From RUG14223 sp051881075 (GTDB taxonomy: Bacteria > Bacillota > Clostridia > Oscillospirales > Acutalibacteraceae): a stretch of 64,000 nt of DNA. Below are positions 26,598-34,675 of the stretch, one piece after another; the first letter of the stretch is position 1; every line of letters starts with the position of its first letter. The stretch spans positions 55,098-119,097 of the forward strand of contig JBJEPE010000081.1 of assembly GCA_051881075.1 (NCBI GenBank), written 5' to 3'. The position numbers and the translations under genes were made by a program. Below the pieces are notes generated by a model, which worked only from the letters and a program-made list of their open reading frames with translations, was not told the origin of the DNA and searched no databases.

Positions 26598-26660
26598 TTG
26601 ACAGAAAAAAACAGTCGTTATATAATTGTAACTGGTTAGTTACTATTTATAACGGCTGTT
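26598..26660 (+). promoter_or_regulatory. Consensus promoter embedded in a 51-base inverted repeat
   Basis: TTGACA 26598-26603, 17-base spacer, TATAAT 26621-26626. The -10 lies in the left arm of a 13-bp inverted repeat (26610-26622 with 26648-26660, one G-T), which encloses GTAACT-GGTT-AGTTAC (26628-26643). In RNA from the upstream gene the same bases form a terminator-like hairpin followed by TTATTT; in DNA they look like an operator. Confidence 0.7.
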
Positions 26661-26772
26661 TTATTTAAATACATCTACATCAGATTACCGTCGAGATGTC
26701 ATACATCTGTAATCTGTATGTTTTTGTATGCAAAAGTAAATTTGCTATAATAAAGAATAGGAGGAAATCAAA

Positions 26773-27678
26773 ATGTCAAAGAAATCACTTTACGGTATTT
26801 TGTCATTATGCTTCACACTTATTATAGTATCTGTGTTGTCAATAATGATATTGATACCGGCTGTATCAAGTGACGCTCAATCATCAGGCAAGGTTTACAC
26901 ACTTAGCGGCGGTTCAGGCACATATACTGCCTCGTCAACCGATGCTACAAATACCGACGCTACAGATACCGATGCTACAGGATCCGGAACAAATGTAGGT
27001 ACATCAAGCGATGCGTCAAGTAAAGACGATAATACTACATCGACTCCGTCAGATTCAGAGAATGCTACCGTATCAGAGGACGGAGCACCTGCACTTGATA
27101 TATTAAACTATGATGATGTTGTCAATAATGTTATAGGTGATGACAACAGCTACAGCGGTATAGTACTTGTAGCATCACCCACAGAGCCATCTATGATAAC
27201 ATCAGACCTCAAAGCAGAATTTGAAAAGGTACTTGGCAGTGATTATGAGCTGTACGAAAAGCTGTATGACATCAATCTTTACAAGGTTTCGGCAGTTGAC
27301 GGTAAGCTTGAATTGGTTGAAAAGCTCAGCAAGCCTATTGAGTTCTCAATAGAAGTTCCTGAGGATATACAGGCTGACGGTATGCTTTATGCACTTGCTA
27401 AAAAGCACGGTACCGATCCGGCAGAGCTTCTCGCTGATGATGAGAGCGGAGAGACTATAACCGTTAGTATAAGCAAGTTCTCAACCTTTGCTTTCGGCTC
27501 AAAGGATACTTCAGAGTTAAATACTGAGTCTAAGGACAAAGTACCGACTAAGACAACAGGCGATTCAACAAATGCGAGGACATATTTATTCCTTACACTT
27601 GTCGGCCTAGCAGCGGCCGCATGTCTTGTGGTAGTAAATAAGAAGTACAGATCGTATTCAAAGCTTAATCTTGACTGA
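26773..27678 (+). CDS. Surface-anchored Ser/Thr/Asp-rich protein with N- and C-terminal membrane helices
   Basis: 301 residues. An N-terminal hydrophobic segment (about 10-33) acts as signal or anchor, followed by a low-complexity region with repeats of the form TDAT (DATNTDATDTDAT, about 57-75) and Ser/Asp stretches to about 115. The middle (120-245) looks folded, including a segment (KLYDINLYKVSAVDGKLELVE) typical of surface-protein domains. The C-terminus has a helix (about 272-290) and a positive tail KKYRSYSK like a sortase substrate, but no LPxTG box: the nearest match is VPTKTTGD. ATG 26773 follows AGGAGG. Role unknown. Confidence 0.7.
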   Translation: MSKKSLYGILSLCFTLIIVSVLSIMILIPAVSSDAQSSGKVYTLSGGSGTYTASSTDATNTDATDTDATGSGTNVGTSSDASSKDDNTTSTPSDSENATVSEDGAPALDILNYDDVVNNVIGDDNSYSGIVLVASPTEPSMITSDLKAEFEKVLGSDYELYEKLYDINLYKVSAVDGKLELVEKLSKPIEFSIEVPEDIQADGMLYALAKKHGTDPAELLADDESGETITVSISKFSTFAFGSKDTSELNTESKDKVPTKTTGDSTNARTYLFLTLVGLAAAACLVVVNKKYRSYSKLNLD

Positions 27679-27694
27679 TTTAAGTACATAATTT

Positions 27695-27730
27695 TCCCCG
27701 ATATGCTTATTGGCATATCGGGGATTTTGT
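27695..27730 (+). terminator. Terminator after the surface protein gene
   Basis: A perfect 12-bp stem TCCCCGATATGC/GCATATCGGGGA (27695-27706 with 27713-27724) followed by TTTTG. Confidence 0.9.
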
Positions 27731-27793
27731 GTTTTATTTATGGTCGGGTAGATTAAGTCAAAACAATTTTATGAAATACAATCGCAAAATTTA

Positions 27794-27831
27794 AAACGCC
27801 ACCATTTCTCGATTGAGATGCGGTGGCGTTT
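27794..27831 (-). terminator. Hairpin, probable minus-strand terminator
   Basis: AAACGCCACC (27794-27803) pairs with GGTGGCGTTT (27822-27831), with an inner TCTC-GATT-GAGA. On the minus strand TTAAATTTT follows, which would end transcripts coming from the small frame at 27892-28051. Confidence 0.6.
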
Positions 27832-27891
27832 ATTTTGCATATTACATAAGGTTTTGTCTTCGGATTTTGCTATCAGAACTCATTTTAATTG

Positions 27892-28051
27892 TTAAACAGT
27901 AATAGAATAGCCAATTAGCCGCAATCCGCTTACAACTGTTTCATCTGTTGTAAAGCCTTTTTCAAAGAAATATCTTGCAAAATCAAAGAGCAAAAGTAAA
28001 AAAACTAAAAATCCCAGTATTAATACTGATTTTCGGCGTTTTGAATATCAT
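27892..28051 (-). pseudogene. Small membrane-protein frame without a usable start (remnant or unrecognised short gene)
   Basis: On the minus strand a frame open from 28047 to the stop at 27892 reads SKRRKSVLILGFLVFLLLLF, then DFARYFFEKGFTTDETVVSG and LRLIGYSITV. A basic start, one strong membrane helix and a polar tail make a plausible single-span protein of about 50 residues. No ATG, GTG or TTG opens it after the in-frame stop at 28048-28050; an ATG at 28051 is one base out of frame, so a single-base deletion may have broken it. A terminator-like hairpin lies just downstream on the same strand, which supports a once-transcribed gene. No SD sequence was seen. Confidence 0.35.
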
Positions 28052-28111
28052 TACCGATTTGCAACATCTATAGTAGTTATATATGATATATCACTCGCTG
28101 TATTACAAAAA

Positions 28112-29749
28112 TTAACCCTCAACATTATTGTCCGGATTATTGTTGCAAATATAGCTTATATCATCTGCAAGACTGTCAGAAAACTTATTCCAGTTTACAA
28201 AGGACTTAAAATTTTGCGGATTAGCTCCTATATTGTAATCATCCGGACCGAAGTAATTTTCAAGTATATTTTGCAGGTCCTCTTTTGTGGGGTTTACGGA
28301 ATCAATATTTTCCGGAACATTATCCTCAATGTATTCTTCGCTGACTGTGTTATTGTCTACTGCTTCCGAAACATGATAATTAGTATCTTCTATCTGTGAC
28401 ATTCCTGCTGTTGCTTCGTAATTATCTGTTCGATTTTTGTAAGATTCTTCATCATAAAAATTCGATATGATGTAAGGGTCATCATTATTTGGAGTATCAT
28501 CTACTTGGTCGTCTGTATAACCGATTTCATCGCCAATCTCATTGTCAACGATTTCATCTACAACTATATCATTGCCGAAAATGTTATTTATTACATCTTC
28601 AAGTGAATCATTGTTAAGGTCGGTGACTTTTTTGCCGCCTACCTGAGAATATGCTATAGCTATTATATCCTCAGGGGAGTCTGACGTAATGTGAATATTT
28701 CTGTCTTCATCATCTTTTTTTATATCTAGGACAGATACATTATCACCCAAGTTTTCAAATGAGTTGCTTATTACAAAATCATCGGCATCAGATATATCCT
28801 TTATACTGGCAACTATATCATCTGCACTGTCTTTTTTATCATCTTCATAATTTACATCATTAGATGCTTGTTTTGTTTCCTCGCTGTCGCTTTCATCGTC
28901 TGACTTGTTGGATATTTCCTCATCCTCGCTGTCAGCGGCTTCGTCGGAGCTTTCCTCGTCCTCATTGTCAGGTGCGGCTTCGTCAGAGTTTTCCTCGTTC
29001 TCGTTGGGTGCGGATTCATCGGATCTTTCCTCGTCCTCGTTAGGTGCGGCTTCGTCAGAGCTTCCCTCGTCCTCGACGGGTGCGGCTTCATCAGAACATT
29101 CCTCATCCTCGACGGGTACGGCTTCGTCAGAGCTTTCCTCATCCTCGACGGGTGCGGCTTCGTCGGAGCTTTCCTCATCCTCGACGGGTGCGGCTTCGTC
29201 AGAGCTTTCCTCATCCTCGACGGGTGCGGCTTCGTCGGAGCTTTCCTCATCCTCGACGGGTGCGGCTTCGTCAGAGCTTTCCTCATCCTCGACGGGTGCG
29301 GCTTCATCGGAATTTTCTTCCGTATCGTCATCAGCGGCTTCTCCGTCAATGGGTTTAACGGCTTCGTCCTCAAGTACACTTTCTATTTCTTTGATAAATG
29401 CACTTTCATCCTCGTCGTTCGGCATCTCAAATATTTCAACATCAAGCTCATCATCTGTAGGGTCGCTGTACTCTGCTGACATTGTTCCGTAGTACTCGTC
29501 TTTTAACCGTTCTATATTAGCTACGCATCCGTCTATTACGTTGCAAAGCGCTTTGTTATTTTCGTTGTCATTATACCGTAAATTTTTATAATAATATTTA
29601 CCCAGTTTGACATATGCGTCGTTTAAGGTTTCATATTCTGTTCTCAATGAAAGACGTATCCTATTAAGAAATGCAAGCTTTCTATTCTTTGCCGCAATGG
29701 AATTAATCGTTTTACTTATATTTTTTTCAATTATTTCCACAAATTTCAT
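28112..29749 (-). CDS. Acidic 12-residue-repeat protein of unknown function
   Basis: 545 residues, no signal peptide or membrane helix. Residues 1-90 form a basic, helical head (AAKNRKLAFLNRIRLSLR, then LNDAYVKLGKYYYKNLRY); residues 143-280 are about twelve copies of the 12-mer EESSDEAAPVED, the first six almost identical and later ones degenerating (APNED, APDNED, ADSED); the rest is Asp/Glu/Asn-rich with a short ordered-looking end (FKSFVNWNKFSDSLADDISY). ATG 29749 follows GGGGGGAT. It is strongly acidic, so it may bind cations or basic partners, but no family is recognised. It stands alone, divergent from the CpXC gene. Confidence 0.75.
   Translation of the reverse strand: MKFVEIIEKNISKTINSIAAKNRKLAFLNRIRLSLRTEYETLNDAYVKLGKYYYKNLRYNDNENNKALCNVIDGCVANIERLKDEYYGTMSAEYSDPTDDELDVEIFEMPNDEDESAFIKEIESVLEDEAVKPIDGEAADDDTEENSDEAAPVEDEESSDEAAPVEDEESSDEAAPVEDEESSDEAAPVEDEESSDEAAPVEDEESSDEAVPVEDEECSDEAAPVEDEGSSDEAAPNEDEERSDESAPNENEENSDEAAPDNEDEESSDEAADSEDEEISNKSDDESDSEETKQASNDVNYEDDKKDSADDIVASIKDISDADDFVISNSFENLGDNVSVLDIKKDDEDRNIHITSDSPEDIIAIAYSQVGGKKVTDLNNDSLEDVINNIFGNDIVVDEIVDNEIGDEIGYTDDQVDDTPNNDDPYIISNFYDEESYKNRTDNYEATAGMSQIEDTNYHVSEAVDNNTVSEEYIEDNVPENIDSVNPTKEDLQNILENYFGPDDYNIGANPQNFKSFVNWNKFSDSLADDISYICNNNPDNNVEG
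28915..29320 (-). repeat. 36-bp tandem repeats coding an acidic 12-mer
   Basis: About eleven to twelve 36-base units; five to six central ones near 29120-29310 differ at one or two positions (GTCAGAG/GTCGGAG alternate), while those at the low-coordinate end have drifted. Recent expansion from one side is likely and copy number may vary between strains. Confidence 0.9.
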
Positions 29750-29770
29750 AACTTATCCCCCCTGTAAATA

Positions 29771-29799
29771 TTGACATTTACTTTAAAAATATATAAAAT
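29771..29799 (+). promoter_or_regulatory. Promoter candidate upstream of the CpXC gene
   Basis: TTGACA 29771-29776 and TAAAAT 29794-29799 with a 17-base spacer. A second TTGACA faces the other way at 29875-29880 and may be the -35 of the acidic repeat gene, with a poor -10. Confidence 0.55.
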
Positions 29800-30013
29800 A
29801 TATGAGTAGACAAAAATTTCGTCGTAATATCGGTTATTTTTTGCACACAATAAATATGAACAGATCATTTAAAATGTCAATATCATATATTTTACTCAAT
29901 TATCGCAGATTTTTCTTTTAAGGTCAACATATTTTATAAATTTTTGTGTAAAAACTTTATTAAAAGAAGCTTATGAAAAATTCGCCATTCGTATATACAG
30001 GAGGCATACGACC

Positions 30014-30682
30014 ATGTCAAATATGATTTCTAAAAATATAACCTGTCCAAAGTGCGGCTTTCAGGTGGCAACTAAGATTTATCAGGGCATAAATGTTACT
30101 GCAGAACCTGCACTCAGAGAGAATGTATTAACCGAGAAGCTTTTTAAATGGAAGTGTCCGGCTTGCAGGTTTGAGGCTGTATTAAAGCACCCTTTGCTTT
30201 ATAACGATGTAAAAAATAAATTTATGATATACCTTATACCTAATGTTGTAAGTGAACAGCTTGTCGATACTAAGCTTGAGGAGGAATTTCCTGAAACCGC
30301 TTCGGTTACAAAAAGGCTTGTGTCATCCTTTAACGCCCTTAAAGAGAAGATAATGATCTTTGAAGAAGGCCTTGACGATATGGCGGTTGAGCTTGCCAAG
30401 CTGGCGGTATCAAGTGTAATAGCAAAGAAAATAGGCAAGAATGTTACCGACGGCTATTTTTCTATGCTTGATAAAGAAAAGAGTACAATAGGCTTTACTT
30501 TCTTTTTGGGAGAAAACCATGAGGTACACTGTCAAAGCACACACATGGATATCTATAACAAATCTATTGATATAGTACGTACGGTTAATTCCGCCGGCAA
30601 CGAAACGCTTGGTTTCTCGATGATAGACAAGCGTTGGGCGGAGCAGGCTTTGATTTTGTATAAAAAAATTCTACACGGATGA
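30014..30682 (+). CDS. CpXC domain-containing protein
   Basis: 222 residues. The N-terminal zinc-ribbon-like CpXC domain shows two Cys pairs, TCPKCGF (about 11-16) and KCPACRF (about 49-55), with the strand pattern typical of the family (TKIYQGINVTAEPALRE). The remaining 150 residues are helical then beta-rich and carry no catalytic motif I recognise. CpXC proteins are common in Clostridia and have no established role. ATG 30014 is 8 bases after AGGAGG. The gene is a single unit, with a terminator before glgB. Confidence 0.8.
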   Translation: MSNMISKNITCPKCGFQVATKIYQGINVTAEPALRENVLTEKLFKWKCPACRFEAVLKHPLLYNDVKNKFMIYLIPNVVSEQLVDTKLEEEFPETASVTKRLVSSFNALKEKIMIFEEGLDDMAVELAKLAVSSVIAKKIGKNVTDGYFSMLDKEKSTIGFTFFLGENHEVHCQSTHMDIYNKSIDIVRTVNSAGNETLGFSMIDKRWAEQALILYKKILHG

Positions 30683-30689
30683 TATCAAA

Positions 30690-30748
30690 CCGCAAATGTG
30701 TGATATTGTAATTATTAGCAATATTATCATGCTTGCGGCCGATTTTTT
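30690..30748 (+). terminator. Terminator after the CpXC gene
   Basis: CCGCAA...TGATATTG pairs imperfectly with CAATATTATCATGCTTGCGG (left arm from 30690, right arm to 30738), then CCGATTTTTT. Confidence 0.75.
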
Positions 30749-30775
30749 GTATAAAATAAAATTTAACACAGCAAT

Positions 30776-30805
30776 TTGCTCAAAAAAAGTAAATTAGATT
30801 ATAAT
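30776..30805 (+). promoter_or_regulatory. Promoter of glgB
   Basis: TTGCTC 30776-30781 and TATAAT 30800-30805 with an 18-base spacer, about 90 bases before the start codon. Confidence 0.65.
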
Positions 30806-30898
30806 TGTATTTATAAAATAACACTTGCAATTAATTTAAAAAATTGTTATCATATAAAGAGGATAAGATAATATATTATGAGTAAAGGAGCGTTAATT

Positions 30899-33274
30899 AT
30901 GGAAATTAACAATAATGGCAAAATGTCAGATCAGGAACTTCTTGATTTGTATCTTAGCGGTAACAGCTTCAACTCCTATGAATATATGGGCGCACATAAG
31001 ACCTTTATGTTCGGTAGGGACGGAGTAGTATTCAGGGTATGGGCTCCAAATGCAAAATCTATCTCTGTAGTAGGTGACTTCAATTCATGGAACAGAAATT
31101 CTAACCCAATGGGAAAGATAAGCGACGCAGGTGTTTGGGAGTGCTTTATCTCAGAAATTAAACAGTACGACATATACAAGTACAGCATAGAAACAGGCTG
31201 GGGTGAAATTATACTTAAATCTGACCCATATGCTTTTCATGCTGAAACAAGACCTAACAACGCATCAAGATACTTCGACCTTGACGGCTTTACATGGTCA
31301 GACGATGAATGGCAGGAGAAAAAACAAAAGCCGATCGATATAAATACTCCTATAAATGTTTATGAGGTTCATGCAGGTTCATGGCGTAAGTACTCAGACG
31401 GAAATGTTATGTCTTACAGAAAGCTGGCAGACGAGCTTATCCCTTATGCTAAAGAAATGGGATATACACATATTGAGTTTATGCCTATAACGGAATATCC
31501 GTATGACGGATCGTGGGGATATCAGGTAACGGGATATTATGCACCTACGTCAAGATACGGAAATCCTCATGATTTTATGGAGTTCGTAGATACTGCACAT
31601 AAAAACGGAATAGGCGTTATATTAGACTGGGTACCGGCACACTTCCCACGTGACGGCTACGGTCTTGCACGCTTTGACGGTACAGCCTGCTATGAGTATG
31701 AAAACTGGAAAAAGGGCGAACATAAAGAGTGGGGAACACTTGTATTCAACTATTCAAGGTATGAGGTCAAGAGCTTCTTACTTTCAAGTGCTATGTTCTG
31801 GCTTAAAAAGTATCACGTAGACGGTATAAGAGTAGACGCAGTTGCATCTATGCTTTACCTTGACTATAACCGTAAAGACGGCGAATGGGAAGCAAATATG
31901 TTCGGCGGCAAGGAGCATTTAGAGGCTGTAGATTTCTTAAAGCAGCTTAACTGGCTTGTTGCACATGAGGTACCGGGCGCAATGATGATAGCGGAAGAGT
32001 CAACCTCATGGCCGATGGTTTCACGTCCTACAGAGCAAAACGGACTCGGCTTTACATTTAAGTGGAATATGGGCTGGATGAACGACATGATGCGTTATAT
32101 GTCACTTGATCCGCTTTACCGTCCTTATAATCATGATAATCTAACTTTCTCGCTCATTTACGCATTTTCTGAGAATTTTATGTTGCCTATATCACACGAT
32201 GAGGTAGTTTACGGCAAGGGTTCACTTATCAATAAGATGCCGGGAGATTACGATCAAAAATTTGCAGGCGTAAGAGCATTCTTGGCATATATGATGGCTC
32301 ATCCGGGCAAAAAGCTCACGTTTATGGGCAGCGAGTTCGGTCAGTTCAATGAATGGAACTTTGAAAAGCAGCTTGATTGGGAGGTACTCCAATACCCAAG
32401 ACATCAGGAATTGCAAAGATTTGTAAAAGAAATAAATAAGTTCTACAAGGAAAATTCACAGTTGTGGGATATCGACTTTACTTGGGACGGTTTCCGTTGG
32501 ATATCACTTGATGATTTCTCACAAAGCGTTATCGCATTCAGACGTTTGAACAGAGAGGGCAAGGAGCTTATAGTTGTTTGTAACTTCCAGCCGATGCTCA
32601 GAGAGCATTACAGAATAGGTGTTCCGTTTAACGGCAAGTATGCAGAGGTATTTAACAGTGACGATTTAAAGTACGGCGGCAGAGGAATAACAAACGGTAC
32701 TGATATTATCGCAGACACAACGATTCCTATGCACAGCTGTGAGCAATCCATAGAGATAACATTGCCGCCTATGTCAGTAATGTACTTTGAGTGTGTAGAG
32801 AAGGTTCAGCCTGTCAAGGAAGAAAAGCCTGTAGAAGAAACCGCACCCGTTGAGGAAGCTGTAGTTGTCGAAGAAGCTCCGGTTGAAAAGCCAAAGAGAA
32901 CAAGGAAGTCTACAAAAAAAGCTGATGTTGAAGAAACAACTTCTGAAGAAGCACCTGCCGAAAAGCCAAAGAGAGGCAGAAAGCCGGCTAAAAAGGCAGA
33001 AACAGAAGCAGTAGCCGCTGAAGAAGTACCTGCCGAGAAACCCAAGAGAACAAGAAAAAGTACTAAGAAGACAGAATCAGAGGAGGTCGCATCTGTAGAA
33101 GAAGCACCTGCCGAAAAGCCAAAGAGAAGTAGAAAATCTACTAAAAAGACTGCGGAACCTGAGGTTACGGCAGAGGACATAAAGACTGAGGCAGAGATTG
33201 AGGTTAAGCCGGAAACGGTTGAAAAGAAAACCACTGCAAAGAAAACAACAAAAAAGTCAACCGCTAAAAAATAA
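30899..33274 (+). CDS. glgB: 1,4-alpha-glucan branching enzyme with a Lys/Glu repeat tail
   Basis: GlgB cuts an alpha-1,4 glucan chain and rejoins it as an alpha-1,6 branch. Residues 40-130 are the CBM48 domain (VFRVWAPNAKSISVVGDFN), 150-520 the GH13 barrel with DGIRVDAVASM (nucleophile Asp), MIAEESTSWP (acid Glu) and LPISHDEV (His-Asp), then the C-terminal beta domain to about 630. Unusual: residues 637-791 form four 25-residue repeats of EEAPAEKPKRTRKSTKK type, one being KPKRGRKPAKK, ending in a Lys/Thr/Ala tail. Branching enzymes normally stop near residue 640. ATG 30899 has AAAGGAG at the right distance; ATG 30878 is an alternative. Confidence 0.96.
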   Translation: MEINNNGKMSDQELLDLYLSGNSFNSYEYMGAHKTFMFGRDGVVFRVWAPNAKSISVVGDFNSWNRNSNPMGKISDAGVWECFISEIKQYDIYKYSIETGWGEIILKSDPYAFHAETRPNNASRYFDLDGFTWSDDEWQEKKQKPIDINTPINVYEVHAGSWRKYSDGNVMSYRKLADELIPYAKEMGYTHIEFMPITEYPYDGSWGYQVTGYYAPTSRYGNPHDFMEFVDTAHKNGIGVILDWVPAHFPRDGYGLARFDGTACYEYENWKKGEHKEWGTLVFNYSRYEVKSFLLSSAMFWLKKYHVDGIRVDAVASMLYLDYNRKDGEWEANMFGGKEHLEAVDFLKQLNWLVAHEVPGAMMIAEESTSWPMVSRPTEQNGLGFTFKWNMGWMNDMMRYMSLDPLYRPYNHDNLTFSLIYAFSENFMLPISHDEVVYGKGSLINKMPGDYDQKFAGVRAFLAYMMAHPGKKLTFMGSEFGQFNEWNFEKQLDWEVLQYPRHQELQRFVKEINKFYKENSQLWDIDFTWDGFRWISLDDFSQSVIAFRRLNREGKELIVVCNFQPMLREHYRIGVPFNGKYAEVFNSDDLKYGGRGITNGTDIIADTTIPMHSCEQSIEITLPPMSVMYFECVEKVQPVKEEKPVEETAPVEEAVVVEEAPVEKPKRTRKSTKKADVEETTSEEAPAEKPKRGRKPAKKAETEAVAAEEVPAEKPKRTRKSTKKTESEEVASVEEAPAEKPKRSRKSTKKTAEPEVTAEDIKTEAEIEVKPETVEKKTTAKKTTKKSTAKK

Positions 33275-33295
33275 TTAACAATAATTTGTTATTCG

Positions 33296-33328
33296 GAAAA
33301 CACTCTGCAAAGGGTGTTTTCTGTATTT
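33296..33328 (+). terminator. Terminator after glgB
   Basis: GAAAACACTC (33296-33305) pairs with GGGTGTTTTC (33312-33321), then TGTATTTT. glgC therefore probably has its own promoter. Confidence 0.75.
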
Positions 33329-33454
33329 TAATGTAAAAATTCGACTTTATATGTTAAAATACCGCATCATAATTTAACTTAAAACGACATAAGCTAATTA
33401 TAAGTTTTATTTTACCGATAATACTAAAATATCGTAGTAACGGAGGAATTTACT

Positions 33455-34675
33455 ATGTATCAAAAGCAAGAGGTAGTGGCGATGCTTTTGGCAGGAGGGC
33501 AGGGCAGCAGGCTCGGTGTCCTGACTAAGAAGATCGCTAAGCCGGCTGTACCCTTTGGAGGAAAATACAGGATAATCGACTTTCCGCTTTCTAACTGCGC
33601 CAATTCCGGTATAGAGGCTGTAGGTGTGCTTACCCAGTATCAACCGCTTGAGCTTAACGAATATATCGGCAGCGGCCAGCCGTGGGATCTTGACAGTATG
33701 AACAGCGGCGTACAGGTGCTTTCGCCGTATCAGCAGATAGCCGGTGCAGACTGGTACACAGGTACGGCTAATGCTATCTATCAGAATATGAATTATATTG
33801 AACGCTATAACCCCGATTATGTTGTTATTTTGTCGGGTGACCATATATATAAGATGGACTATTCCAAGATGGTTGCATATCATAAGGAGAAAGAGGCATC
33901 TTGCACCATAGCCGTCATTGATGTTCCTATAGATGAGGCGTCACGGTTTGGCATACTTAATACAAAAGAGGATAATTCCATATATGAATTTGAAGAAAAG
34001 CCTGCTGTACCCAAAAGTACCAACGCATCCATGGGTATATATGTGTTCAGTTGGGATAAATTGAAAAAATATCTTATAGAGGATGAAGCAGACAAAAACT
34101 CCAGCAATGACTTTGGCAAGGATATACTCCCACGTATGCTTGCCTGCGGTGAGAGAATGTTTGCATATCCGTTTGATGGATATTGGAAGGATGTAGGAAC
34201 TATAGACAGCCTGTGGGAGGCTAACATGGACTTACTCAGTCCTACCGTGAAGCTTGACCTTAACGATAAGCACTTTAAAATATACTCACGTAACCCGATA
34301 TTGCCTCCGCAATATATCTCAGGTACGGCAAAAATTCAAAATTCAATGGTTGCAGACGGATGCAATGTTTACGGTGAGCTTGAGTTTTCAATATTATTTT
34401 CCGGTGTAACGGTTGAAGAGGGTGCCGTAGTTACAGATTCAATAATTATGCCCGGTACAACTATAAAAAAGGGTGCTGTGGTGCAGTACGCCATAGTATC
34501 GGAAAATACCGTGATAGGCGAAAATGCCGTTATAGGCGCACGCCCTGAGGATATAGAGAATAAGGATGAATGGGGCGTTGCTGTAGTAGGTGATGAATTA
34601 AAAATAGGCGCCGGTGCTTATGTTCCGCCTAAGGCAATGATAGACAGAGATTTAGCAGAGGGGGAGCAGGCATGA
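33455..34675 (+). CDS. glgC: Glucose-1-phosphate adenylyltransferase, catalytic subunit
   Basis: Makes ADP-glucose from ATP and glucose-1-phosphate, the regulated step of glycogen synthesis. The nucleotide-binding loop LAGGQGSRLGVLTKKIAKPAVPFGG at the N-terminus (key part GGQGSRLGVLT) is complete, as are LSGDHIYKMDY (metal Asp, about 128-138) and the left-handed helix domain from about 290. 406 residues. ATG 33455 follows GGAGG. It overlaps glgD by 4 bases, as in the Geobacillus-type GlgC-GlgD heteromer. Confidence 0.97.
   Translation: MYQKQEVVAMLLAGGQGSRLGVLTKKIAKPAVPFGGKYRIIDFPLSNCANSGIEAVGVLTQYQPLELNEYIGSGQPWDLDSMNSGVQVLSPYQQIAGADWYTGTANAIYQNMNYIERYNPDYVVILSGDHIYKMDYSKMVAYHKEKEASCTIAVIDVPIDEASRFGILNTKEDNSIYEFEEKPAVPKSTNASMGIYVFSWDKLKKYLIEDEADKNSSNDFGKDILPRMLACGERMFAYPFDGYWKDVGTIDSLWEANMDLLSPTVKLDLNDKHFKIYSRNPILPPQYISGTAKIQNSMVADGCNVYGELEFSILFSGVTVEEGAVVTDSIIMPGTTIKKGAVVQYAIVSENTVIGENAVIGARPEDIENKDEWGVAVVGDELKIGAGAYVPPKAMIDRDLAEGEQA

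Noticed and set aside
27540..27678. LPxTG sortase signal in the surface protein
   Set aside because: The best match VPTKTTGD lacks the Leu-Pro-x-Thr-Gly order; only the helix and basic tail are present.
28915..29320. 36-bp repeat as CRISPR
   Set aside because: Repeats are directly adjacent without spacers and keep the reading frame.
28905..29492. Ser/Ala-rich frame on the plus strand across the acidic repeat
   Set aside because: Antisense of the 12-mer repeat, no ribosome site or promoter, amino acid composition set by the repeat.
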